From: Nocardia asiatica NBRC 100129
Lineage (GTDB): Bacteria; Actinomycetota; Actinomycetes; Mycobacteriales; Mycobacteriaceae
Reading direction: 5' to 3'
DNA length: 34,122 bases
Assembly (NCBI RefSeq): GCF_000308415.1
Contig: NZ_BAFS01000001.1
Location: 1 to 34,122, forward strand
Shown here in pieces: positions 1-8,270 of this stretch (positions within the stretch are counted from its first letter, which is position 1; each line of letters starts with the position of its first letter). The position numbers and the translations under genes were made by a program. The notes under the pieces were generated by a model. That model was given only the letters and a program-made list of their open reading frames with translations. It searched no databases and was not told the origin of the DNA.

Positions 1-602
1 ATGCGCGGAAACTGCCGCATCCTGCGGCGCAGGCAGCCTCCTGCGGCGCACTTCTATCCCGGTGACCTACCCGACTACCGCGTGCATTCAGCGCGACCCA
101 CGTGAATCAGCCAGCGCACACGAACGGCGCAACACCCACTCGGGTACGAATCGTCCGGCTCGTACCGCATCACCTCAACCACTCCTCGCCAGCGAGGGTG
201 CACTCCTCGCGGTCGGGGTTCGCGACCGCTGGTCTGCGCCCGATGACCTCGGTGTAGGACTACTGCCTGCGCGCACGAACCTCCGGGTTTCCGACCAATG
301 AGCGAAGTTCCCTCTCGCGCGGAGACAACTACCCCCTCGTACCCGCCGAGCGGCAGGACCAGATGACCGCGGAGGCTGCGCGCGAATCACAGCGCGCGCG
401 GCGTCCGTGAGGGGAGCGGTGGTCACTCGGCCCGTTCGCCTCTTGCGCAGACCCAGCACAAAGACACCCATCCGGCCGCGTGAACCAACTGGAACACCGA
501 GCCACTTCCGAGCGATCGCGACTATCCGGCACACCCACCACCCAGTGCGGGCAGTCCCCCACGAGCGACGGCCGCAATGGAGTCTGCCGATCGACCGGTC
601 GT

Positions 603-734
603 GGGGTGGTCCTTCTGGTCGTGGTGTGTGGTTCCGGCCCGGTGAGGGTGTGGTCCTTCCGGTCGTGGTGTGAGGTTCCGGCCTGGTGGAGGTGTGGTCT
701 GGCCCGGAGGTGGTTTAGTCCGGCCCGGAGATGT
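603..734. repeat. 44-bp imperfect tandem repeat, three units
   Basis: Units start at 603, 647 and 691, an exact 44-bp period. Each opens with GG(G/T)GTGGTC and contains GGTCGTGGTGTG and GGTTCCGGCC(C/T)GGTG. The first two are nearly identical and the third is degenerate. The plus strand is strongly G/T-biased. Function is unknown. Confidence 0.75.
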
Positions 735-1005
735 GTCCGGATCAGGCGCTCTGCGCCGGTTGCACCTTGATCCATGATTTGCGTCCAGCTCGTCGGTTCG
801 GCTGCCCAGGTAGGGACTCATCCGAATGAGTGTGGTGTGCGAGTGCCGCCAAGCGACGGATGGGTGCCGGTGATTGCCGAGCGCCTGCGATTCCTCCGGC
901 GGATGGTTCGGGCATGCATTGTCGTCGAAATTGCTCCTGCGCCAGGTGGCTACCGCGGGCGGTCATTGCCGTGCGGACGCATCTGGGGAGTGGGCCGGGT
1001 GTGCT

Positions 1006-1100
1006 GTGCGGTCCGGTGGAGATGTGCGGGTCCGGATCCCGGGGGAGATGTGCGGGTCCGGGTCTGGTGGAGGTGTGCGGCCGGTCCGGAGGTGGGGTGT
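1006..1100. repeat. Imperfect GTGCGGGTCCGG tandem repeat
   Basis: GTGCGG(G)TCCGG-type units start at 1006, 1024, 1050 and 1075 and are joined by GGTGGAGAT/GGGGGAGAT/GGTGGAGGT linkers. The wording overlaps that of the 603-734 array (TCCGG, GGTGGAGGTGTG), so the two arrays probably share an origin. Confidence 0.6.
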
Positions 1101-1204
1101 GGTCCGCGCCGTTGTGGCCGCCTGCGAGGGTAGAGAAATACTTGGACTCGTCGCCTACAGGAATGTCGAGCGCAGGGTCCGCATCGGTCAGTCGACTTCG
1201 CTCT

Positions 1205-1218
1205 GATTCACGTGAAAC
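1205..1218. promoter_or_regulatory. parS-like ParB-binding site
   Basis: GATTCACGTGAAAC matches the parS consensus GTTTCACGTGAAAC at 13 of 14 positions, with one outer mismatch. It lies about 1 kb from a second parS at the rsmG start and close to oriC, as expected for chromosomal centromere sites. Confidence 0.7.
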
Positions 1219-1497
1219 ATCCGCAACGGTCTTGCAGGTGCGCCCGCAAGCCGCAGTGCCTGTCCGGCGCTGCCGCATCCACCCCGACCGTCACCAAGCC
1301 CTCCAGATGAGCGTTCCCGACCATGCTCGCCGACCTCCTTTTCCCACCTCGACTCACCATTACGTCAGAGTGACGAAACGACCCCGGGCTTCGGGGTCGG
1401 CCGCCCGCCCTTCGCAATCGAGCATGGAAAAACAGGCAGCAGGCGGTAGCTCACGGCACGCGCTACCCCGCGCTGGTCCGCCTACAACCGCCGACGC

Positions 1498-2292
1498 TCA
1501 CTTGGCCTTCCGCGCTGCGCGCTTGGCGCGTCCACGCTCCGTCGCTACGGCGCGCGTCGTCTTCTCGCCACGCTCGACCGCTCGTTCGGCACGCCGCCGG
1601 GAGGTGCGCTCGGCACGGGGGAGCCGCTCAGCGCTGATCACCATGGTCGGCGTGGATACCAAGCCGGCGCCGCATTCCAGCAAGACCGCATTGCCTGCCC
1701 CGGCTTTCGCCAGGGCGTCGCCATCGCGCGCGAGTTCCTCCGCGGCGCTGGCTCCCTTGAGTGCGAGCATGTGCCCGTGGTCGCGGAGGAGGGGAAGTGA
1801 CCACTGCGCGAGTTTCCCGAGCGGAGCCACCGCACGGGACGTGACGACATCGGCACCACCGGCCTCCTTCATCACTCCGGACTGTTCGGCGCGCCCACGT
1901 ACCACGGTGACGTCCAGTCCGACGGATTCGATGAACTCGCTCAGGAAGATGGTTCGGCGCAGCAGTGGTTCGACCAAGGTGATCCGGAGGTCGGGCCGGG
2001 CGATCGCGAGCGGGATGCCGGGCAGGCCCGCGCCGCTGCCGATGTCGACCACGGACGCACCCTCGGCGATCAGTTCACCGAGTACCGCGCAGTTGAGGAT
2101 GTGGCGATCCCAGAGGCGAAGCACCTCGCGCGGACCGATCAGCCCACGCTCAACACCCGCGGTGGCGAGTGCGGTGCAATATCGACGCGCGAGATCGAGT
2201 CGGTCGCCGAAGATGGTGGCCGCCGACACGGGTGGCTCCAACTCCGCGGGCACCGCGGCGGTTCCACCGAGATCTCGTTCCACGTGAAACAT
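1498..2292 (-). CDS. rsmG: 16S rRNA (guanine-527-N7)-methyltransferase RsmG (GidB)
   Basis: RsmG methylates N7 of G527 in 16S rRNA using S-adenosylmethionine; in this family loss of function gives low-level streptomycin resistance. The 264-residue protein has the class I SAM-binding motif [16 protein letters not shown] at about 81-96, followed by the acidic residue in TLVEP (about 105-109). The region with [19 protein letters not shown] (about 151-169) is typical of the family. It is longer than most homologues because of a Lys/Arg/Ala-rich tail (about 223-264) that may touch rRNA. The start codons encode MFHVE because a parS site is embedded there. It is the last gene of the minus-strand rpmH-rnpA-yidD-yidC-jag-rsmG group; the 143-bp gap to jag may hold its own promoter. 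Confidence 0.95.
   Translation of the reverse strand: MFHVERDLGGTAAVPAELEPPVSAATIFGDRLDLARRYCTALATAGVERGLIGPREVLRLWDRHILNCAVLGELIAEGASVVDIGSGAGLPGIPLAIARPDLRITLVEPLLRRTIFLSEFIESVGLDVTVVRGRAEQSGVMKEAGGADVVTSRAVAPLGKLAQWSLPLLRDHGHMLALKGASAAEELARDGDALAKAGAGNAVLLECGAGLVSTPTMVISAERLPRAERTSRRRAERAVERGEKTTRAVATERGRAKRAARKAK
2277..2290. promoter_or_regulatory. parS site overlapping the rsmG start codon
   Basis: GTTCCACGTGAAAC matches the parS consensus at 13 of 14 positions. On the minus strand it covers the last base of the rsmG start codon and codons 2-5 (FHVE), so the ParB site also sets the protein's N-terminus. Confidence 0.85.
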
Positions 2293-2435
2293 CCTTCCGA
2301 ACTCGGGTCGATCTACGTGCGAGCAATCAGGCTACGGACACGAACAAGGCCCCCGGTCCGAAGACCAGAGGCCTTATCCAACCACTACCCAGGCGAGGCG
2401 CGAAACATGCCGCCCACTCGGGGAAACGCCGCCGC

Positions 2436-2987
2436 TCAGCCGGGAACGACTACCACGTGGCGGTTCGGTTCGACGCCTTCACTCTCGCTGCTCACGCCTT
2501 CCACTGCGGCCACCGCGTCGTGCACGATCTTGCGCTCGAATGGCGTCATGGGCGCCAGCGACTCCGGCTCACCGGATTCCAGCACGCGCTGAGCCGCGGC
2601 CGCGCCGAGCTCGCTCAGCTCGGACCGCCGCTTCGCCCGCCAGCCCGCCACGTCCAGCATCAGCCGACTGCGCACTCCCGTCGTCTGCTGGACGGCGAGG
2701 CGAGTCAGTTCCTGCAAGGCGTCGAGCACCTCGCCGTTGCGTCCCACGAGCTTCGTCAGGTCCCGGCCGCCGTCGATGCTCACCACGGCACGGTCGCCTT
2801 CGACGTCGAGATCGATGTCCCCGTCGAAGTCGAGCACGTCGAGCAACTGCTCGAGGTAGTCGCCGGCGATCTCGCCTTCCTCGATGAGAGCTTCCTCGGC
2901 ATCACTCACGACATCGCCGGTGTCCGCCCCGGCGCTCACCATCGTCGTCGCCACGGTGGCGTCCCCTCCGTCGGTCTCAACAGTCAT
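2436..2987 (-). CDS. jag: Jag/KhpB-type RNA-binding protein (KH + R3H domains)
   Basis: This is a 183-residue cytoplasmic RNA-binding protein of the Jag (SpoIIIJ-associated, KhpB/EloR) family, which in other bacteria acts on small RNAs and cell elongation. The N-terminal 60 residues are acidic and Gly/Ala-rich and replace the Jag_N domain of Firmicutes. A KH domain spans about 65-112, with the GxxG-type loop VGRNGEVLDALQ (81-92). An R3H domain spans about 115-182, including MTPFERKIVHDAV and a C-terminal NRHVVVVP strand. The ATG at 2987 has a good ribosome-binding site (AAGGAAA on the minus strand). It lies between yidC and rsmG as in nearly all actinomycetes, which supports the assignment. 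Confidence 0.93.
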   Translation of the reverse strand: MTVETDGGDATVATTMVSAGADTGDVVSDAEEALIEEGEIAGDYLEQLLDVLDFDGDIDLDVEGDRAVVSIDGGRDLTKLVGRNGEVLDALQELTRLAVQQTTGVRSRLMLDVAGWRAKRRSELSELGAAAAQRVLESGEPESLAPMTPFERKIVHDAVAAVEGVSSESEGVEPNRHVVVVPG

Positions 2988-3102
2988 TTGATTTCCTTCA
3001 TCTGCTCATCGCGCGCGCCGGGCAATCGCCGCCGGGCGGTATTCGCGATCAAGGGGTTGCTCAGTGATCGAGGCGGGCTGCTCGTCCCACCGACCGTGTG
3101 AC

Positions 3103-4194
3103 TCAGCGCCTGCGCTTCTGGTTCGCCCTGCCCCGGTTACCCGGCCGCTTCTGACCGGCTGGACGGCGTTGACCCGAGGCTTGCTTCGAGGGCTTGCTGG
3201 TGCCGTTCGTCGACGCGTCAGCGGTGTCGTCCGATGCGGTATCGGGGGCGGCGGCGGGCGCCTGCTTCTTCTTGACGTTGACCGGTTTCGCGCCGGGCTT
3301 CGGCGCGTTCTGTGCGCGCTGCTCGAGCTTCGCCTGCTTCTTGGCTTCCTCTTCCTTCTCCATGCGGCCGAAGACGAGGTGCTGCTGCCCGTAGGTCCAG
3401 ATGTTGTTGGACACCCAGTAGAGCAGGATGGCGATCGGCAGAAACGGACCACCGACGAGCACACCGAGCGGGAACACCCAGAGCGCGAGCTTGTTCATCA
3501 TCGCGGCCTGCGGATTGGCAGCCGCTTCCGGCGTCTGCCGCGCCACCGAGGCGCGGGCGTTGAAGTGGGTGGCCAGACCGGCGATGACCATGAGGGGGAT
3601 CGCGACGAGCGCGATGCTCAGCCGGCTCGGCACGCCGCCGAAGTCGGCGAATGCCTGCAGCTCGGCGACCGGCGTGGTGATGAACGCCGAGATGGGTGCG
3701 CCGAAGATGCGCGCGCTCAGGAAGGACTGGACGTCGGCGGCGCTGAAGACGTAGTTCGCGGTGTTGGCGTTCTGCTCGGGCGTCAGGCCCAACTGCCCGA
3801 AGCCGTGACCGGTCCGGTTGAACGAACGCAGCACATGGAAGAGCCCGAGGAAGACCGGCACCTGAGCGAGGATCGGCAAGCAACCCATCAACGGGTTGAA
3901 GCCGTTCTCCTTCTGCAGCTTCTGCATCTCGAGCGCCATCTTCTGGCGGTCGTTCTTGTATTTCTTCTGCAGCTCTTTGATCTGTGGCTGCAGCTCCTGC
4001 ATCTGCTTGGTGGTGCGCACCTGCTTGACGAACGGCTTGTAGAGCACCAAGCGCAGCGTGAACACCAGGAACACCACGGCGAGCGCCCAGGTGAGACCGT
4101 TGTCCGCGCCGAACGCGAACCCGAAGACCCGATGCCAGAACCAGAGGATCCAGGACACCGGGTAATAAATGAAGTCGAGCACGGCTCTATGCAC
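3103..4194 (-). CDS. yidC: Membrane protein insertase YidC (Oxa1 family)
   Basis: YidC inserts and folds inner-membrane proteins, alone or with SecYEG. The 363-residue sequence begins with a transmembrane segment (about 5-25) and a second hydrophobic segment near 35-55. A charged coiled region rich in Gln/Lys follows (about 62-95), then the family hairpin [20 protein letters not shown] (about 104-123). Further membrane segments lie near 195-215, 235-250 and 255-275. The C-terminal ~90 residues are Lys/Arg/Ala/Pro-rich and probably contact ribosomes or the inner membrane surface. Translation starts with GTG at 4194, inside the end of yidD (8-bp overlap), which indicates translational coupling. 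Confidence 0.95.
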   Translation of the reverse strand: MHRAVLDFIYYPVSWILWFWHRVFGFAFGADNGLTWALAVVFLVFTLRLVLYKPFVKQVRTTKQMQELQPQIKELQKKYKNDRQKMALEMQKLQKENGFNPLMGCLPILAQVPVFLGLFHVLRSFNRTGHGFGQLGLTPEQNANTANYVFSAADVQSFLSARIFGAPISAFITTPVAELQAFADFGGVPSRLSIALVAIPLMVIAGLATHFNARASVARQTPEAAANPQAAMMNKLALWVFPLGVLVGGPFLPIAILLYWVSNNIWTYGQQHLVFGRMEKEEEAKKQAKLEQRAQNAPKPGAKPVNVKKKQAPAAAPDTASDDTADASTNGTSKPSKQASGQRRPAGQKRPGNRGRANQKRRR

Positions 4195-4579
4195 TCCCGT
4201 CGTTCGTGTCGCCGATCACCGCGTGCGGCGATCCTTTACAAGCGTTCGGCTCCGACCGCGGCCCGGCGGACAGGCTCGGGTCCTGCGGCGCCGCGTCGGT
4301 CGCTGCCCCGCCCGCCGGCTCGGTGCGCGCTGTGCTCCGCTTCCGCTCCGGGACGGGGTCCCACCCACCAGGGTGCCAGGGCGCGCATTTGGCCAAGCGC
4401 ACGACCGTCAGTCCGAGCCCGATGAACAGGCCCCGGGTGCGCAGTGCGGTCACCGCGTACTCGCTACAGGTCGGGGTGAATCGGCACACCGGCATGCGGG
4501 TGGGGGAGACGTAGGTCCGATACAGCTCGATCAGAAAGATCAGCACGTTCACGGGCAGTCCGGCGATCGAGCGGCTCAT
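4187..4579 (-). CDS. yidD: Membrane protein insertion efficiency factor YidD
   Basis: YidD is a small membrane-associated protein that helps YidC-dependent insertion. With the ATG at 4579 it is 130 residues long and overlaps the rnpA stop by 4 bp (ATGA), which decides the start over longer in-frame alternatives. The core contains [20 protein letters not shown] followed by EYAVTAL and, later, [14 protein letters not shown], the family's Cys-containing signature. An amphipathic N-terminal segment (about 5-20) mediates membrane contact. The C-terminal ~50 residues are Pro/Ala/Ser-rich and lineage-specific. Confidence 0.93.
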   Translation of the reverse strand: MSRSIAGLPVNVLIFLIELYRTYVSPTRMPVCRFTPTCSEYAVTALRTRGLFIGLGLTVVRLAKCAPWHPGGWDPVPERKRSTARTEPAGGAATDAAPQDPSLSAGPRSEPNACKGSPHAVIGDTNDGSA

Positions 4580-5007
4580 GCCGAACCACCCGTTGCCGTA
4601 CCCGTCTCGGCGCCGACGCCGAGCTTGCGCAGTGCGGCGCGCAGCTGGCGCAGCAGGTCCTCCGACGACGCCGTCGCCGCACCCGGGAGCGCGCGGATAA
4701 CGACATCGGTGCCGGGCGGCACTTCGTCGACCACCCGGGCGCACATATGACGCAGGCGGCGGGCCACGCGATGTCGAACCACCGCGTTGCCCACCGCCTT
4801 GCTGACAATCAACCCGAAGCGTGGCCCGCCTACGCGGACCAGCGCGTCCTCCGGAAGCTGATCGAGTCGTCCATTCGCGCCCACGATTCCGTCATACCCG
4901 TGCGCGAGCGCATGCACGACCAGATCACGCCTCCCGATTCGCTGGCCGCGGCGCACCGTCCGGGAGAAGTCGGCACGATGATGCAACCGATACGGCTCAG
5001 GCAACAC
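4576..5007 (-). CDS. rnpA: Ribonuclease P protein component RnpA
   Basis: RnpA is the basic protein cofactor of RNase P, which matures the 5' ends of tRNAs. The 143-residue sequence opens with [20 protein letters not shown] (2-21), typical of the family. It contains the RNA-binding signature [19 protein letters not shown] (about 70-88). An insertion near residues 38-53 ([16 protein letters not shown]) makes it longer than E. coli RnpA (119 residues). It lies 21 bp downstream of rpmH and overlaps yidD by 4 bp, so rpmH-rnpA-yidD-yidC form one operon. Confidence 0.95.
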   Translation of the reverse strand: MLPEPYRLHHRADFSRTVRRGQRIGRRDLVVHALAHGYDGIVGANGRLDQLPEDALVRVGGPRFGLIVSKAVGNAVVRHRVARRLRHMCARVVDEVPPGTDVVIRALPGAATASSEDLLRQLRAALRKLGVGAETGTATGGSA

Positions 5008-5028
5008 CCGAGCGTCCGAGAGCGAGGA

Positions 5029-5172
5029 TCAGGCAGTGAGGGAAGCGCGGCCCTTGCGGCGACGCGCCGAGACGATGGCGCGGCCCGCACGGGTGCGCAT
5101 CCGGAGGCGGAAGCCGTGAACCCGCGCCCGACGACGGTTGTTCGGCTGGAACGTCCGCTTGCCCTTGGCCAC
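5029..5172 (-). CDS. rpmH: 50S ribosomal protein L34
   Basis: L34 is a small, very basic protein of the large ribosomal subunit. The 47-residue frame reads [20 protein letters not shown], then [14 protein letters not shown] and [13 protein letters not shown], a full-length match to the family. It starts with GTG at 5172 and ends with TGA at 5029-5031. It is the first gene of the minus-strand operon and is transcribed divergently from dnaA. Confidence 0.95.
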   Translation of the reverse strand: MAKGKRTFQPNNRRRARVHGFRLRMRTRAGRAIVSARRRKGRASLTA

Positions 5173-5806
5173 GGTCAACACTCCTCGAGTAGGGGGGCAC
5201 CAGGTAGTGCCCGAAGCTTGTCGGTGATACGTGTATTGCGCGAATGAATCGCAGGTCTGGTCATCATCGGCGCGCGTCGGTCCTGGCGCACAGTCGGTCG
5301 ATCACGACCTAAACGCGGTCAGCACAAGACCGCCACCGCACCAAGGGGTGACTGTACGAGGGTACTGATCGGCTCGGGACGGGTCAAACTCGGCCCACCC
5401 CTTCGGTCAGGTACCGGCGACCAGGCAGAACGGGTCCCACGGTCAGTCGTTCCGGCAATGACCGTGAGTTCGTCCACACCCCTAGCCATCGCGCAGCCCC
5501 GGCCACTAAGGTACGTAGCCAGGCGATTGCTGCAGAACCGCAGGTCGTAGCGTTGCCCCTCTCGCGCGTGCGCGCGTTCCACAGCTCCCCAGGGTTCTCC
5601 ACATCTGTGGATAATTGTGTGGAAAGACCCCTGGAGTGGCATATTCGTAGGGCCGACGGTGCCACGCCGCTGTCCAGATGGGGGACCCGGGCAGCGTCCG
5701 AACCGGTTACGGACGTACGCAGGATCACGGGATCGACCCAGAGCGTCGCACTCCACGCGTGCCCCGGCCGTCTGCTCCTATCGACCTACTCCGGGGAGGA
5801 AACTGC
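5173..5806. promoter_or_regulatory. rpmH/dnaA divergent intergenic region with DnaA-box cluster
   Basis: This 634-bp region must hold the promoters of both the rpmH and the dnaA operons. A tight cluster of DnaA boxes lies at 5595-5626: TTCTCCACA (5595-5603), a perfect reverse consensus TGTGGATAA (5606-5614) and TGTGGAAAG (5618-5626). Their position about 180 bp before the dnaA start suggests autoregulation of dnaA. I cannot assign -35/-10 elements with confidence. The open frames crossing the region have no recognisable product. Confidence 0.75.
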
Positions 5807-7744
5807 ATGGACGACGAGCAGAACGTGTTGGCCACCGTATGGCCCGAGGTTGTCACCGAGCTCACCACCGGCTCACCCGACGGCGCGATTCCTCCGGTGA
5901 CCCGAGCACAGCAGGCCTGGCTGAAGCTGGTCAAGCCGCTGACGGTCGCACAGGGGTTCGCCCTGCTCTCGGTACCCTCGTCACTGGCCCAAGAGGCCAT
6001 CGAACGCGATCTGCGCGAGCCCATTCTCCGCTCCCTCGCCCGCCGGCTCGGTCCCCAGGTGGAAGGACTCGGTGTCCGCATCGCCGCGCCGACCACTCCG
6101 ACCGTCGACCGGCAGAGCAGCACGCCGCGGCACGCGCGGATGACGAGCAGGCCCGAGCGCACCCGAGAAGGCCGTGGTCCCGCCGCCTACCCGGGTGCGG
6201 AATTCCCCGGCCGCGACGCCTACCCGGGGCCGCGCTACGCACAGTCGGCCGATTTCGCGCCGGCGGCGCCGTACCACGACGGCTCCGACTATCCGGGCGC
6301 CGAGTACGACCAGGACTTCGCGCCGCCGGAGGAGTACCGCCAGCCGGATTACGCCCACGCCGAGTACCCGCAGCGCGGCGAGTACTCCACGGCTGCCGAA
6401 CTGCCGCCGATGTCCGGGCCGGACGTGGCTCCCCGGCGTGAACCCGGCCTTCCACCGCGCCGGGAACCGGCCGTCCCGCCAGGGCAGGAGTCGCTGTTCA
6501 ATCCCGAACCGTCCCCGGGCGGAATGCGCGGCCAGATTCGAGCGCAGGTTCGCGAGACCGCCGACGACGTCCCGGGTTCGGCACACGATCCGGTGCGGGA
6601 ACCCGTGGGTGACCACCCGCGCGGCGATCACGACGACGAGCCCGTGGTGAACGTCCGCAATTCCTGGCCCACCTACTTCGCCAAGTCGCAGGAAACTCCT
6701 GCTCCAGCGACGTCCTCGGCCAGCCTGAACGCGAAGTACACCTTCGAGACCTTCGTCATCGGCGCGTCGAATCGCTTCGCGCACGCTGCCGCCGTCGCTA
6801 TCGCCGAAGCCCCCGCGCGCGCGTACAACCCGCTGTTCGTGTGGGGAGCTTCCGGGCTGGGCAAGACCCACCTGCTGCACGCGGCGGGCCACTACGCGCA
6901 GCGTCTGTTCCCCGGCATGCGGGTCAAGTACGTATCCACCGAAGAGTTCACGAACGACTTCATCAACAGCCTGCGCGACGACCGGAAGGTGGCGTTCAAG
7001 CGCCGCTATCGCGAGACCGACATCCTGCTGGTCGACGACATCCAGTTCATCGAGGGCAAGGAAGGCATCCAAGAGGAGTTCTTCCACACCTTCAATACCC
7101 TGCACAACGCGAACAAGCAGATCGTCGTCTCCTCGGACCGTCCGCCCAAGCAGCTGGCCACCCTGGAGGAGCGGCTGCGGACGCGCTTCGAGTGGGGTCT
7201 GATCACCGACGTGCAGCCGCCGGAGCTGGAGACGCGCATCGCCATCCTGCGCAAGAAGGCGCGGATGGACCGGCTCGATGTGCCGCACGACGTGCTGGAA
7301 CTGATCGCCAGCCGGGTGGAGCGCAACATCAGGGAGCTGGAGGGCGCGCTGATCCGGGTGACCGCGTTCGCCTCGTTGAACGGCCAGCCGCTGGATCTGC
7401 CGCTGGCCGAGGTGGTGTTGCGCGATCTGATGCCCGACACCGCGGCGCTGGAGATCAACGCGGCCACCATCATGGCCGTCACGGCGGAGTACTTCAACAC
7501 CACCCTCGAGGAGCTGACCGGCCCCGGCAAAGCGCGGCCGCTGGCGCAGGCGAGGCAGATCGCCATGTACCTGTGCCGGGAACTGACCGATCTGTCCCTG
7601 CCGAAGATCGGCCAGGCGTTCGGCCGTGACCACACCACGGTGATGTACGCGGAGAAGAAGGTGCGCAAGGAGATGACCGAGCGGCGCCGCGTCTACGACC
7701 AGGTGCAGGAACTCACAGCCCGGATCAAGCAGCGCTCTCGCTGA
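5807..7744 (+). CDS. dnaA: Chromosomal replication initiator protein DnaA
   Basis: DnaA is the AAA+ initiator that binds DnaA boxes and opens oriC. The ATG at 5807 is chosen because GGGGAGGA precedes it by 6 bp and [16 protein letters not shown] is a typical actinobacterial start. Domain I spans about 1-95. A very long linker, domain II (about 100-300), is rich in Pro, Asp, Arg and Tyr with repeated YPG/Y-A-E motifs. Domain III has Walker A GASGLGKT at 347-354 and Walker B LLVDD at 407-411. Domain IV carries the DNA-binding signature [14 protein letters not shown] from 606. At 645 residues it is far longer than M. tuberculosis DnaA (about 507), nearly all of the excess being linker. A Rho-independent-looking terminator follows at 7761-7793. 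Confidence 0.98.
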   Translation: MDDEQNVLATVWPEVVTELTTGSPDGAIPPVTRAQQAWLKLVKPLTVAQGFALLSVPSSLAQEAIERDLREPILRSLARRLGPQVEGLGVRIAAPTTPTVDRQSSTPRHARMTSRPERTREGRGPAAYPGAEFPGRDAYPGPRYAQSADFAPAAPYHDGSDYPGAEYDQDFAPPEEYRQPDYAHAEYPQRGEYSTAAELPPMSGPDVAPRREPGLPPRREPAVPPGQESLFNPEPSPGGMRGQIRAQVRETADDVPGSAHDPVREPVGDHPRGDHDDEPVVNVRNSWPTYFAKSQETPAPATSSASLNAKYTFETFVIGASNRFAHAAAVAIAEAPARAYNPLFVWGASGLGKTHLLHAAGHYAQRLFPGMRVKYVSTEEFTNDFINSLRDDRKVAFKRRYRETDILLVDDIQFIEGKEGIQEEFFHTFNTLHNANKQIVVSSDRPPKQLATLEERLRTRFEWGLITDVQPPELETRIAILRKKARMDRLDVPHDVLELIASRVERNIRELEGALIRVTAFASLNGQPLDLPLAEVVLRDLMPDTAALEINAATIMAVTAEYFNTTLEELTGPGKARPLAQARQIAMYLCRELTDLSLPKIGQAFGRDHTTVMYAEKKVRKEMTERRRVYDQVQELTARIKQRSR

Positions 7745-7760
7745 GCCGCATCCACACCTG

Positions 7761-7793
7761 AGCACCGCCCCTGACCTGGGGCGGTGCTTTTTT
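7761..7793 (+). terminator. Intrinsic terminator after dnaA
   Basis: A perfect 11-bp stem (AGCACCGCCCC / GGGGCGGTGCT) with a 6-nt loop is followed by a run of six T (7788-7793), 17 bp after the dnaA stop. It separates dnaA transcription from oriC. Confidence 0.93.
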
Positions 7794-7798
7794 GTGCC

Positions 7799-7842
7799 TG
7801 TGGATTCCTCGAGGAATCCTTGTGGAGTCCTCGAGGAATCCC
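7799..7842 (+). repeat. oriC composite 22-bp repeats, units 1-2
   Basis: Two head-to-tail units (7799-7820 and 7821-7842) each consist of TGTGGA, one variable base, the palindrome TCCTCGAGGA, one variable base, TCC and one base. In unit 1 this makes an 18-bp perfect palindrome (7802-7819). TGTGGA is the conserved half of a reverse DnaA box. Confidence 0.9.
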
Positions 7843-7974
7843 CTGGTTTGTCCACCGATTCGTGCACAGGGTGGGGTACCGGTCCCCGGGAGTTCCCTCA
7901 CAGGCCGAATTCAACAGTTTCCCCAGGCTCCGTTACGCACAGCCGCTGACCAGCGGGGTGTCCGGATCGAGCCT

Positions 7975-8022
7975 TGTGGAATCCTCGAGGAGTCCGTGTG
8001 GAGTCCTCGAGGATTCCTCGAG
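7975..8022 (+). repeat. oriC composite 22-bp repeats, units 3-4 plus extra core
   Basis: Units at 7975-7996 and 7997-8018 repeat the layout of the 7799-7842 pair exactly 176 bp later (16 x 11 bp). A further CTCGAG core at 8017-8022 lies 11 bp after the core of unit 4. Additional cores at 8077, 8088 and 8143 follow without the TGTGGA part. Confidence 0.9.
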
Positions 8023-8202
8023 CTGTCCACGGTTTCGTGCACATGTGTGAACAACTGGGTGAATCAGGTGGAACAACTCGAGGAGCGCTCGAGGATGAAT
8101 CCGGGACAACCCGGGAGCCTCCACAGACGCCGAGTGTTCATCCTCGAGACACCCCGTGGTCATCCCCACGGCACCACGCCCTGTGACCAGCGGATTCGGC
8201 CG

Positions 8203-8270
8203 CAGTCCACAGAATCCACAGCGCCTACTACTACTTTGGTTCTTCTCATTAGAGATCTCTCTTCAAAACA
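8203..8270. promoter_or_regulatory. Putative basal unwinding element: DnaA boxes, GC spacer, DnaA-trios, AT-rich DUE
   Basis: Two adjacent boxes (CAGTCCACA 8203-8211, GAATCCACA 8212-8220) are followed by GCGC (8221-8224) and then CTACTACTACTT (8225-8236). On the complementary strand read 3' to 5' the latter is GAT-GAT-GAT-GAA, four DnaA-trio units (3'-[G/A]A[T/A]-5'). A clearly AT-richer stretch follows (8237-8270) and contains the palindrome AGAGATCTCT (8251-8260). The order matches the box/GC/trio layout described for B. subtilis; the function here is inferred. Confidence 0.75.

Larger units (their letters stand above)
1..1497. other. Gene-free stretch beyond rsmG where parA/parB are expected
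   Basis: I find no convincing coding sequence in these 1.5 kb. The open frames are short, overlap on both strands and are rich in Arg/Pro/Gly, as expected for non-coding high-GC DNA. In most actinomycetes rsmG is followed directly by parA and parB, but no Walker-type ParA motif (KGGVGKTT-like) is readable here in any frame. Visible structure is: an exact 11-bp direct repeat CCTGCGGCGCA at 21-31 and 40-50, a small hairpin GCCGCA-TCC-TGCGGC at 14-28, two G/T-rich repeat arrays (603-734 and 1006-1100) and a parS-like site at 1205-1218. A minus-strand frame across that site reads DVSRES, which recalls the NVSRET start of actinobacterial ParA, but nothing ParA-like follows. The stretch could be a rearranged or deleted parAB locus, or an assembly edge. 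Confidence 0.6.

Noticed and set aside
603..1100. CRISPR array
   Set aside because: The repeats are contiguous and imperfect with no unique spacers and no cas genes.
742..1278. Possible ParA N-terminus (DVSRES reading over parS)
   Set aside because: Only the parS-derived VSRE motif resembles ParA; no Walker A or other ParA motif follows, so it is mentioned but not annotated as a gene.
830..2287. 485-residue plus-strand frame across 830-2287
   Set aside because: Antisense to rsmG and composed of Arg/Ser/Ala/Pro low-complexity sequence.
5981..7867. 628-residue open frame antisense to dnaA
   Set aside because: Shadow of dnaA codon bias; it also crosses the dnaA terminator and has no ribosome-binding site or family motif.
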